Shown: piece by piece, positions 1 to 6,187 of the stretch
How positions within the stretch are numbered: position 1 is the first letter of the stretch
How the letters are laid out: the number at the start of each line of letters is the position of its first letter
NCBI GenBank assembly: GCA_002791255.1
Contig: PFWS01000057.1
Coordinates: 1 to 6,693, forward strand
Source of the DNA: Candidatus Uhrbacteria bacterium CG_4_9_14_3_um_filter_36_7
GTDB lineage: Bacteria; Patescibacteriota; Patescibacteriia; UBA9934; GWF2-40-263
Length of the DNA: 6,693 nucleotides
Direction of reading: 5' to 3'
The notes under the pieces: model-generated
Told to the model about the DNA's origin: nothing
What the model saw: only the letters and a program-made list of their open reading frames with translations
Databases searched by the model: none
Program-made: the position numbers and the translations under genes

Positions 1-231
1 TTGAGTTTCGTAATTCAAAGCATGTAGGCGCATTCCATCAAATTCCCAACCAAATCGACGTTTTAATTCACTATAAGACAGAGATGTTTTTTCTATTTGA
101 GATAGATTTTCAAAAAAAATATTAACATTTTTTACATATCCTTCATAAAGACGAAAATGATTTGTGAGAAGCTCATGACTAAACCCTGGTATGCCAAGAA
201 GATGTTCATAATTTTTTGCTGTGTATATCAT
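1..231 (-). CDS. Superoxide dismutase, Fe/Mn family (N-terminal part, cut by window edge)
   Basis: The minus-strand frame runs from an ATG at 229-231 to the left edge without a stop, giving 77 residues that start MIYTAKNYEHLLGIPGF. I recognise this as the Fe/Mn superoxide dismutase type common in Patescibacteria; family enzymes convert superoxide to oxygen and hydrogen peroxide in the cytoplasm. The segment NHFRLYEGYVKNVN (residues 24-37) matches the first metal-binding helix, with H25 the likely first metal ligand and Y29 standing where classical enzymes have a second-shell histidine. The helix seems one residue shorter than in E. coli SodA, so this alignment is tentative. The later motif KRRFGWEFDGMRLH (57-70) probably carries the second ligand as H70. 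The remaining ligands (Asp and His) would lie outside the window. The gene follows the trigger-factor terminator and has its own extended -10 promoter. No Shine-Dalgarno site is visible. The family call is recognition from memory and is fairly secure; activity and metal choice are not shown. Confidence 0.8.
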   Translation of the reverse strand, partial: MIYTAKNYEHLLGIPGFSHELLTNHFRLYEGYVKNVNIFFENLSQIEKTSLSYSELKRRFGWEFDGMRLHALNYETQ

Positions 232-260
232 AGAAAAGTAAAATAAATAATCTTTTCTTT

Positions 261-269
261 ACTATAACA
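261..269 (-). promoter_or_regulatory. Extended -10 promoter for the superoxide dismutase gene
   Basis: On the minus strand, TG-T-TATAGT (a TGn extension plus a five-of-six match to TATAAT) ends about 30 bases before the dismutase ATG, predicting a start of transcription near 254. No -35 hexamer is seen at the right distance, as is usual for extended -10 promoters. It lies just downstream of the trigger-factor terminator, which suggests independent transcription of the dismutase. Confidence 0.5.
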
Positions 270-270
270 T

Positions 271-298
271 AAAAACCCGGAGGTTTTTCCGGGTTTTT
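271..298 (-). terminator. Rho-independent terminator after trigger factor
   Basis: A perfect 10-base inverted repeat (AAAAACCCGG at 271-280, CCGGGTTTTT at 289-298) encloses an 8-base loop and ends in five T residues on either strand. It begins 5 bases beyond the trigger-factor stop codon and so terminates that minus-strand transcript. An alternative hairpin uses AAAAACC (271-277) with GGTTTTT (282-288) and a four-base loop. Being symmetrical, the element could also stop plus-strand transcription, but no plus-strand gene ends here. Confidence 0.85.
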
Positions 299-302
299 AT
301 CT

Positions 303-1592
303 TTATGTAATCATTCTTTTTCGAAGTAGATCAATCACCTTTTTATTGCGTATCATAGTTTCTAGATATTGCCGATAAATAGGCGAGGAAAGATATTTTT
401 TTATTTCTTCTTTAGCCTCTTGTTTTTTTTGTTTTTCAATTTCTTTTTCAACTTCCTCAGGTTCAGCAATAATTTTTTCTTTTTTCGCGATATCTTGAAT
501 TACAAGAGCAATTTTAATACGTTTAATAGCTTCAGGAGTAAAATCAAGCTTTAATTCCCCAAGTGTTTTTCCTAATTTTTTTAGATACTGATCAAATTCG
601 AGCCCTTGTCGTTCAATACCACGTTTAAGTTCTTCAAGCATCTTTTCTATTTCTTCATTAATAAGCAGATCAGGAAGATCCTCAAATTGAGATTTGCTAG
701 CAATCTCTTCAAGAATCATTTTTTCTTGCCGAATATGTTCTTGCTCTTCTTTTTCTTGCGTCATGTTTTGTTTAAGCAAATCTTGCAGGGAAGATAAATC
801 CTTTTGTCCTAAAGAAACAGCAAAATCATCGTTAATGGCCGGATATTCTAAATGGAGAATTTCTTTAATTGTTACCTCAAAATCAACAGGAACTCCAGCA
901 AGGTGTTTTTGATAATGTTCTTTAGGAAAAGTTAATTGAAAGTTTTTTTGTTCTCCTTCTTTTATTCCAATAATTTGTTCAATAAATCCTGGAATATAAT
1001 AAGATTCATTTAAATAAATAGAATGGTCTTTTCCATCCCCACCCTCAATAGGAACTCCTTCTTTTTTAATTTGCATATCCACAACAACCTTATCTTGATT
1101 TGTGGCAGTGGTATCTTTTTCCGCTCGTATTTCTTTTGTTTGAAGGCGTTTAAGATCGTTTAACGCATATTCTACATCCTTTTCTTCAACTGTAATTGGT
1201 TTTGCTGGAAAAGAAAGTCCCTCATACTCGGCTAGTTTAATTACCTGTGGCATAAGAGAAATTTCTGCAATAAATACAAGCTCATTTCCTGGAGCCATTT
1301 TTTCAATATGAATATTAGGAGATCCAACTGCTTGTAGATCGTGATCAAGGATAGCCTTTACATAGGTATGGCGCACAATTGGTTCAAGAGCCTCTTCATA
1401 GATTTTCATTTCTCCCAGATGACGTTTTACAGATTCATAATCTGCCTTACCTTTTCTAAAACCTGGTATTTGAGCATGTTCAGAAAGATGTTCAGCAGCA
1501 GATATTAAAAAAGGATGCATTTCTTCAGAGGAAACAGTAATAGTTAGCTTTGCTTGTTTTTTAGGAAGCATTTCTAATTTCACTTCAGCCAT
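303..1592 (-). CDS. tig: Trigger factor (ribosome-associated chaperone)
   Basis: This 429-residue protein is a full-length trigger factor, close to the 432 residues of E. coli. The family binds ribosomal protein L23 at the exit tunnel and shields nascent chains; it also has peptidyl-prolyl isomerase activity. The N-terminal ribosome-binding domain (about 1-120) holds the signature loop IPGFRKGK (residues 42-49). The usual proline just after it is replaced, giving ADYESV. The FKBP-type isomerase domain spans about 165-245 (DKVVVDMQ to VTIKEI, with VPVDFEVTIKEI at its end). The C-terminal substrate-binding arms (about 250-429) are helical and very rich in Lys and Glu, especially 370-400. The ATG start gives the normal N-terminus; GGA 8 bases upstream is the only, weak, Shine-Dalgarno candidate. 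The gene follows hppA on the same strand after 72 bases, has a promoter candidate in that gap, and is closed by a hairpin terminator. Confidence 0.96.
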   Translation of the reverse strand: MAEVKLEMLPKKQAKLTITVSSEEMHPFLISAAEHLSEHAQIPGFRKGKADYESVKRHLGEMKIYEEALEPIVRHTYVKAILDHDLQAVGSPNIHIEKMAPGNELVFIAEISLMPQVIKLAEYEGLSFPAKPITVEEKDVEYALNDLKRLQTKEIRAEKDTTATNQDKVVVDMQIKKEGVPIEGGDGKDHSIYLNESYYIPGFIEQIIGIKEGEQKNFQLTFPKEHYQKHLAGVPVDFEVTIKEILHLEYPAINDDFAVSLGQKDLSSLQDLLKQNMTQEKEEQEHIRQEKMILEEIASKSQFEDLPDLLINEEIEKMLEELKRGIERQGLEFDQYLKKLGKTLGELKLDFTPEAIKRIKIALVIQDIAKKEKIIAEPEEVEKEIEKQKKQEAKEEIKKYLSSPIYRQYLETMIRNKKVIDLLRKRMIT

Positions 1593-1616
1593 AAATTTAA
1601 TCCAAAATTAATTTAA

Positions 1617-1645
1617 AAAATAAAAAATCCATCGAGCTAAGTCAA
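1617..1645 (-). promoter_or_regulatory. Sigma-70-type promoter for tig
   Basis: On the minus strand, TTGACT (1640-1645) is followed after exactly 17 bases by TATTTT (1617-1622), matching the -35 and -10 consensus at five and four of six positions. Transcription would begin near 1610, about 18 bases before the tig ATG. A second box, a perfect TTGACA at 1651-1656, lies 11 bases further upstream but has no fitting -10. The gap shows no terminator hairpin after hppA, so read-through from hppA into tig is also possible. Confidence 0.5.
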
Positions 1646-1664
1646 GAAGGTGTCAACGTTCAAT

Positions 1665-3656
1665 TTAGATAATCAGAGAGACAATCAACAAAGCAACAAT
1701 ATTTAAAATTTTAATCATTGGGTTAATAGCTGGGCCAGCTGTATCTTTATAAGGGTCTCCAACTGTATCTCCGGTAACCGCGGCTTGGTGAGCAAAACTA
1801 CCTTTTCCACCATAATTTCCTTTTTCAATAAATTTTTTCGCATTATCCCAAGCTCCACCGCCAGTTGTCATAGAAATAGCCATAAAAATACCTGTGACAA
1901 TTGAGCCAATAAGCATACCACCCAGAGCTAATGGGCCAAGCAAAAACCCAACTATAATTGGTGAAAACACTGCAAGTAAAGACGGAGTGATCATTTCTTT
2001 AATAGCGGCTTTTGTTACAAGATCAACAGCTTTTCCATATTCAGGTTTGGCGGTTCCTTCCATAATCCCCTTAATTTCACGAAATTGTCTTCGAACTTCT
2101 TCGACCACACTTCCAGCAGCTCGACCGACAGACTCCATAGCAAGAGAAGAAAACAAAAAAGTAACAAGTCCTCCAAGAAATAAACCAGCAATAATAAGTG
2201 GATCAGATAAATTAAATGAGCCTGAATAGCCTTGATCAGCAAGTGCGTGGGTATAATCTCCAAATAATACAAGAGTTGCAAGTCCGGCTGACCCAATAGC
2301 GTATGCTTTTGTAACAGCTTTTGTTGTATTTCCAACTGCATCAAGAGGATCAGTTACTTCACGAACACTTTCAGGAAGCTCGGCCATTTCAGCAATTCCA
2401 CCCGCATTATCTGTAATAGGACCATACGCATCAATGGTAACAATAATACCTGTTAAAGACAGCATGGCCATAGCCGCAATTGCTACACCATATAATCCAG
2501 CTAGAGAATATGAAAGAAGAATACCAATAACAATAACAAGTACAGGAAGAGCGGTTGATTTCATGGAAAGACCAAGGCCAGCAATAATATTGGTTCCATG
2601 TCCTTTTTCTGAAGCTTCAGCTAATTTTTTTACAGGACTATATTTTGTTCCTGTATAGTATTCTGTAATTAGAATAAGTAACCCAGTAATAACAACTCCA
2701 ATTACAGCACTTGCATATATTGCCTGGGTATTTAATCCAGGAACATCGCTTAAAAGACGATTTGTGATTGGCCAAAATCCAATAATAGCAAGAATACCAG
2801 AAGCAATAAGTCCTTTATATAAAGCCCCCATGATAGCATTATTTTTGCCAAGTTTAATAAAAAACATTCCTAAAATAGAAGCAATAATAGCAATTGCTCC
2901 TAAAGCAAGCGGATATAAAATAACCATTAGTTGATTAGGATAAAGAAGTGAACCAAGCACCATTGCGGCTACAGAAGTAACAGCATATGTTTCAAAAAGA
3001 TCAGCTGCCATTCCTGCACAATCTCCGACATTATCTCCGACATTATCAGCAATAACCGCTGGGTTGCGTGGATCGTCCTCAGGAATTCCTGCCTCAACTT
3101 TTCCAACAAGATCTGCACCAACATCTGCGGCTTTGGTAAAAATTCCTCCTCCGAGTCGAGCAAAAACAGAAATTAGAGAGCCTCCAAAAGCAAGACCAAT
3201 TAATGATGAAACATCATTTGTAAGCGCATAAAATCCAGTTACAGAGAGAAGGCCAAGTCCAACAACAAACAAACCAGTTACCGACCCACCACGTACTGCT
3301 ACAGACAAGGCTTTTGCAAGCCCACTTTTAGCAGCTTCGGTAGTGCGAACATTGGCTCTAACTGAAACGAACATTCCAATATAACCAGCCAGAGCCGAAC
3401 AAATAGCTCCAAGTAAAAATCCAAACGCGATTAGCCAATTTAAAACAAGTCCCAAAATAATAAAAACAATAAAACCAATGGCTGCCACCATTTTATACTG
3501 ACGCGCCATATAGGCATTTGCTCCTTCTTGAATTGCCAAGGCAATACCTTTCATTTTTCCGTCTCCTGATGGCAATTTAAGAATCCATTGAATAAGATAG
3601 ACTCCATATAACAAAGCAAGTATTCCAGCACCAAGCGCATAAAGAATGGTATTCAT
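1665..3656 (-). CDS. hppA: Membrane-bound proton-translocating pyrophosphatase, K+-independent type
   Basis: This integral membrane enzyme splits pyrophosphate and pumps ions across the cytoplasmic membrane. The 663-residue length (from the ATG at 3656) and about 16 hydrophobic helices are normal for the family. The substrate and Mg2+ site is complete: DVGADLVGKVE (178-188), EDDPRNPAVIADNVGDNVGD (193-212), DAYGPITDNAGG (409-420) and TGDTVGDPYKDTAGPAINP (628-646, with D630, D634, K637, D638). The motif GNTTKAVT (442-449) has Lys446 and Thr449, the pair that replaces Ala and Gly in K+-dependent enzymes; this marks the K+-independent class, whose known members pump H+. The frame can be extended to a TTG at 3684-3686 (10 more residues). 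I prefer the ATG because it gives the usual length before the first conserved loop. Neither start has a clear Shine-Dalgarno site. A consensus-like promoter sits in the spacer shared with rnhB. By inference, it saves energy from pyrophosphate released in biosynthesis. Confidence 0.96.
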   Translation of the reverse strand: MNTILYALGAGILALLYGVYLIQWILKLPSGDGKMKGIALAIQEGANAYMARQYKMVAAIGFIVFIILGLVLNWLIAFGFLLGAICSALAGYIGMFVSVRANVRTTEAAKSGLAKALSVAVRGGSVTGLFVVGLGLLSVTGFYALTNDVSSLIGLAFGGSLISVFARLGGGIFTKAADVGADLVGKVEAGIPEDDPRNPAVIADNVGDNVGDCAGMAADLFETYAVTSVAAMVLGSLLYPNQLMVILYPLALGAIAIIASILGMFFIKLGKNNAIMGALYKGLIASGILAIIGFWPITNRLLSDVPGLNTQAIYASAVIGVVITGLLILITEYYTGTKYSPVKKLAEASEKGHGTNIIAGLGLSMKSTALPVLVIVIGILLSYSLAGLYGVAIAAMAMLSLTGIIVTIDAYGPITDNAGGIAEMAELPESVREVTDPLDAVGNTTKAVTKAYAIGSAGLATLVLFGDYTHALADQGYSGSFNLSDPLIIAGLFLGGLVTFLFSSLAMESVGRAAGSVVEEVRRQFREIKGIMEGTAKPEYGKAVDLVTKAAIKEMITPSLLAVFSPIIVGFLLGPLALGGMLIGSIVTGIFMAISMTTGGGAWDNAKKFIEKGNYGGKGSFAHQAAVTGDTVGDPYKDTAGPAINPMIKILNIVALLIVSLII

Positions 3657-3725
3657 AATAAGAAAAAGACGAATTAAAATTCCCAAGGAGTGAATAAGAA
3701 AATAAAAAATCTTTATAAAAGATAC

Positions 3726-3734
3726 TGTTATAAT
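3726..3734 (+). promoter_or_regulatory. Extended -10 promoter for rnhB
   Basis: On the plus strand, TG-T-TATAAT is a perfect extended -10 element (TG at 3726-3727, TATAAT at 3729-3734), predicting a transcription start near 3741. No -35 hexamer is visible 16-18 bases upstream, where the sequence is A-rich. The -10 overlaps the oppositely directed hppA -10 by five bases. Confidence 0.6.
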
Positions 3735-3757
3735 AGAAAGACTAAAAAGTTTGTCAA
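3730..3757 (-). promoter_or_regulatory. Sigma-70-type promoter for hppA, overlapping the rnhB promoter
   Basis: On the minus strand, a perfect TTGACA (3752-3757) is followed after 16 bases by TATTAT (3730-3735, five of six matches to TATAAT). Transcription would begin near 3723, leaving a leader of about 67 bases to the hppA ATG or 37 to the alternative TTG. The -10 is almost the exact complement of the rnhB -10. Confidence 0.6.
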
Positions 3758-3771
3758 TAACGTTTTGTTTT

Positions 3772-4392
3772 ATGATCTGTGCAACTAACCTTTTAGAACA
3801 ACAATTACAAACTAAAGGTTTTAAAAGAATTATTGGAATTGATGAGGTTGGTTATGGAGCTATTGCAGGACCTGTGGTTGTTTGTTCGGTGATATTAAAA
3901 CAGACTTTTCCTCGCTCTTTTATGCTTTGTGATAGCAAGATACTTTCTAAAGTCAAACGTGAAATAATCTATACACAAATACAAGAATTCTTAGAAGTGT
4001 TTTCTATAGGGCAATCAACCGCTTCTGAAATCAATCGTTATGGTATAAGAGAAGCAACAAACCAAGCTATTGTGCGTTCGATACAACAACTTCCTATTCA
4101 AGCAGACTACGCTTTAATAGATGGAACACAAGCACCTAAATTAGATTTACCATTTGAAATGATTATTCGAGGAGATCAATCAGTACGTTCCATTGCAGCT
4201 GCTTCTATTCTTGCAAAAGTAACAAGAGACAGGTGGATGGAAAAAATGAGTAATCAGTTTCCTTTGTATGGATTTGCTACTCATAAAGGGTATGGAACCA
4301 AAAAACATTTGGAAATGGTACGTATTCATGGAGTTTGTAAACACCACAGAATTCATTGGAAGTGCTTTGACCCAAACGTACTTTCATGTTAA
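3772..4392 (+). CDS. rnhB: Ribonuclease HII with a GYG variant of the substrate motif
   Basis: RNase HII cuts the RNA strand of RNA-DNA hybrids and starts removal of single ribonucleotides from DNA. From the ATG at 3772 the protein has 206 residues, a normal length. The four catalytic acids are present: D24 and E25 in GIDEVGYG, D117 in YALIDGTQ, and D153 in SILAKVTRDRWM. Other family marks are CDSKILSK (53-60) and HKGYGTKKH (171-179). The GRG motif that normally contacts the RNA-DNA junction reads G27-Y28-G29, so the arginine is a tyrosine. The frame extends upstream to a TTG at 3751 (seven more residues), and neither start has a Shine-Dalgarno site. I favour the ATG, but the TTG also lies downstream of the predicted transcription start near 3741. 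The gene diverges from hppA and is followed after 83 bases by the peptidase gene on the same strand, so co-transcription is possible. Confidence 0.93.
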   Translation: MICATNLLEQQLQTKGFKRIIGIDEVGYGAIAGPVVVCSVILKQTFPRSFMLCDSKILSKVKREIIYTQIQEFLEVFSIGQSTASEINRYGIREATNQAIVRSIQQLPIQADYALIDGTQAPKLDLPFEMIIRGDQSVRSIAAASILAKVTRDRWMEKMSNQFPLYGFATHKGYGTKKHLEMVRIHGVCKHHRIHWKCFDPNVLSC

Positions 4393-4454
4393 TGTATTTA
4401 GCACTTTCTGATGTTTCTTGTTGTTTTTGGCTAGTTTCCGTTAAGAAATAAGAA

Positions 4455-4460
4455 AGGGGG
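4455..4460 (+). promoter_or_regulatory. Shine-Dalgarno site that questions the start of the M23 peptidase
   Basis: AGGGGG is the clearest ribosome-binding sequence in the window and can pair with the CCUCC of 16S rRNA using a G-U pair. It ends 6 bases before an in-frame ATT at 4467 and 15 bases before the in-frame TTG at 4476. The frame holds no ATG or GTG before the TTG and is closed by a TAA at 4449-4451. The spacing favours ATT; codon preference favours TTG. Confidence 0.5.
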
Positions 4461-4475
4461 TTTTCTATTCGTCTT

Positions 4476-5777
4476 TTGATAAAACAATTTTTTGTTCATA
4501 GTTTATTATCCTTATTGCAGGGGCTTGTTTTTATCAAACAACAAAGCCCAGCTTTATTTCAAAAATTATATCGACCATGGCGTGTGTTGGGTCGTTTTTT
4601 TGTCCGATTTATTTGTTTGCCTATTTATCGTCTTTTATTTTGGCTAAAACGTTCATTTTTTTTCTATTATATTCCAACTAAAAAGCAGATTTTATATATC
4701 TTTTCACATAAAATCATGGTTCATTTGGTTGTTGTTACTATTGTAGCAGTAACCCTTTCTTTTCATTTTTTTCAATATACAAATGTTCGAGCTGAAGATT
4801 TTGGAAAAAAAAGTCTTTTATATCAAGCAATGGTTGAACCTGATGCATTTGAACGTATTGAAGAGATTCGTGCTAAACAAATTCCTGTTTCCCCTCTTCG
4901 TTACAATAATTCGTACACCGTATTTCTTAATGAACAAATAGAACGTCAAAATCTTCAAAAGTTGTCAGAGCTTGTTAGAAGTACAGATATTGCTCAAATA
5001 GATAATTCCTCATCACGCACCCAGGTCATTATTCATGAGGTTTTAGAAGGAGATACCCTTATTGGTATTGCCAAAGAATACGGGCTTAATTTAAGCACGG
5101 TTTTATGGGCAAACAATTTAACTGTAAAAAGTACGATTCGCCCTGGACAATCAATTAAAATTCTTCCAACAGACGGGATTCTTTATGTGGTTAAAAAAGG
5201 CGACACAATTAGTGAAATTGCGAAAAACTTTCAGGCGGAAGGGGAGAAAATTATTGCTTACAATTCTTTAAAAGACGCAAATGCATTAAAAATTAATCAA
5301 GAATTATTGGTTCCAGGTGGAGAAATGCCAGCTCCAGTGATTCAGCGACCAACTTCTTTTGCAAAAGCTCTCCAAACCCCACCTAGTCGATCAAGCTCGC
5401 AGATTTCTTCATCAAGCAGTTCAAAATGGGTTTGGCCAACTGATTGGCGGGTTATTACTCAGTATTATGGATGGAAACATACTGGACTTGATGTTGATGG
5501 AGACTTACGAACTAATAATTATGCAGCCGCAGATGGAATTGTAACATATACAGGTTGGCGTAACGGGTATGGTCTTACAGTTGAAATGGATCATGGAAAT
5601 GGGGTTAAAACACGCTACGCGCATTTTTCGAAAATCTCAGTTAATATTGGTGATGTTCTTTCAGCCGGAGATATTTTAGGAAAAACAGGAACAACCGGAC
5701 GATCAACCGGAACCCACCTTCATTTTGAGATTATTATCAATGGAAAATTTAAAAATCCACTTGATTATATTCGTTAA
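4476..5777 (+). CDS. Membrane-anchored LysM / M23-family murein endopeptidase
   Basis: The 433-residue protein (TTG start) is a zinc metallopeptidase of the lysostaphin/LytM type (M23), which cuts peptide cross-links of peptidoglycan outside the membrane. Residues 1-78 are basic and aromatic with hydrophobic stretches at about 5-20 and 37-58. A clear membrane helix follows at 80-100 (IMVHLVVVTIVAVTLSFHFF). Two LysM peptidoglycan-binding domains lie at about 186-230 and 237-280, each with a GDT motif. A Ser-rich linker (about 303-317) leads to the M23 domain (318-433). All expected active-site residues are present: H335 and D339 in HTGLD, H383 in YAHFSK, and H414 and H416 in THLHFE. The enzyme is therefore likely active and not a degenerate EnvC/NlpD-type activator. 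The start is uncertain: a strong Shine-Dalgarno site fits an ATT at 4467 better. The next gene begins 5 bases after the stop, so the two are probably co-transcribed. Confidence 0.93.
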   Translation: MIKQFFVHSLLSLLQGLVFIKQQSPALFQKLYRPWRVLGRFFVRFICLPIYRLLFWLKRSFFFYYIPTKKQILYIFSHKIMVHLVVVTIVAVTLSFHFFQYTNVRAEDFGKKSLLYQAMVEPDAFERIEEIRAKQIPVSPLRYNNSYTVFLNEQIERQNLQKLSELVRSTDIAQIDNSSSRTQVIIHEVLEGDTLIGIAKEYGLNLSTVLWANNLTVKSTIRPGQSIKILPTDGILYVVKKGDTISEIAKNFQAEGEKIIAYNSLKDANALKINQELLVPGGEMPAPVIQRPTSFAKALQTPPSRSSSQISSSSSSKWVWPTDWRVITQYYGWKHTGLDVDGDLRTNNYAAADGIVTYTGWRNGYGLTVEMDHGNGVKTRYAHFSKISVNIGDVLSAGDILGKTGTTGRSTGTHLHFEIIINGKFKNPLDYIR

Positions 5778-5782
5778 ATTTT

Positions 5783-6169
5783 ATGTCAAAAAAGGCGTGT
5801 ATTCAATGTCAAAAAATAGTTGAAGAGGCAAATAAGGTTTGTACAGCTTGTGGATATCATTTAGTTTTTGAACCAAATCAAGAAAAACAAGCCAAATATT
5901 TACGAGGGCCATCACTCGGTGCTCTTTTTTTCACCCAAGGATGGGCTTTTGGAGCAAGGTTATACCTTTGGTTTATTTTATCGCTTATTCCATTTTTTGG
6001 ATTTGTTGTGCTTTTTGTGCTTTTCTTTTTTGGTCGTCGTCTATCATGGAAATCAGGAAGTTGGGCTAGTTGGCAAGATTTTGAACAGCGTATGGCTCTT
6101 ATGGATAAAATAGCTATTGGTTGGATTTTACTGCTTGTTGGAATTTATTTTTGGACAAGATTTAGTTAA
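5783..6169 (+). CDS. Small zinc-ribbon membrane protein of unknown function
   Basis: I do not recognise a named family with confidence. The 128-residue protein starts with a four-cysteine zinc ribbon: C6-x2-C9 and C20-x2-C23, the second pair in the sequence VCTACGYHL. Then come a short basic linker (about 31-41), a hydrophobic block of one or two helices (about 44-83, ending FFFGRRLSWKSGSW) and a final membrane helix (about 109-125). The segment GRRLSWKSGSWASWQDFEQR resembles a loop I recall in small CPR membrane proteins with a W-x-S-x-x-x-F pattern; this is only memory. It begins 5 bases after the peptidase stop, without its own Shine-Dalgarno site, which suggests translation coupled to the peptidase gene. 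A role with the envelope or the peptidase is inference from position. The ATG is the only sensible start because it directly precedes the cysteine motif. Confidence 0.8.
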   Translation: MSKKACIQCQKIVEEANKVCTACGYHLVFEPNQEKQAKYLRGPSLGALFFTQGWAFGARLYLWFILSLIPFFGFVVLFVLFFFGRRLSWKSGSWASWQDFEQRMALMDKIAIGWILLLVGIYFWTRFS

Positions 6170-6187
6170 TAGATATTTTATATATAT

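Noticed and set aside
369..912. Three plus-strand frames of 61-72 codons opposite trigger factor
   Set aside because: Their proteins are low-complexity Phe/Asn or Ser/Cys strings that mirror Lys/Glu-rich tig codons on the other strand; they are shadows of tig.
1593..1664. Possible terminator between hppA and tig
   Set aside because: T-rich runs are present on the minus strand, but no convincing stem precedes them.
1894..2658. Plus-strand frames and a shifted minus-strand frame inside hppA
   Set aside because: They overlap a fully conserved membrane pyrophosphatase frame and show no family features of their own.
4393..4475. Separate promoter for the M23 peptidase
   Set aside because: TTG-like boxes occur but none has a -10 at proper spacing; read-through from rnhB is equally possible.
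5359..5544. Shifted plus-strand frame of 61 codons inside the M23 gene
   Set aside because: It lies within the conserved linker and catalytic domain of the peptidase in another frame.
5868..6113. Shifted plus-strand frame of 81 codons inside the zinc-ribbon gene
   Set aside because: The frame beginning at 5783 has the cysteine motif and tight spacing to the peptidase; the shifted one has no independent support.
6170..6187. Bidirectional terminator between the convergent genes
   Set aside because: The 18 bases are almost purely A and T, with no stable GC-containing stem.
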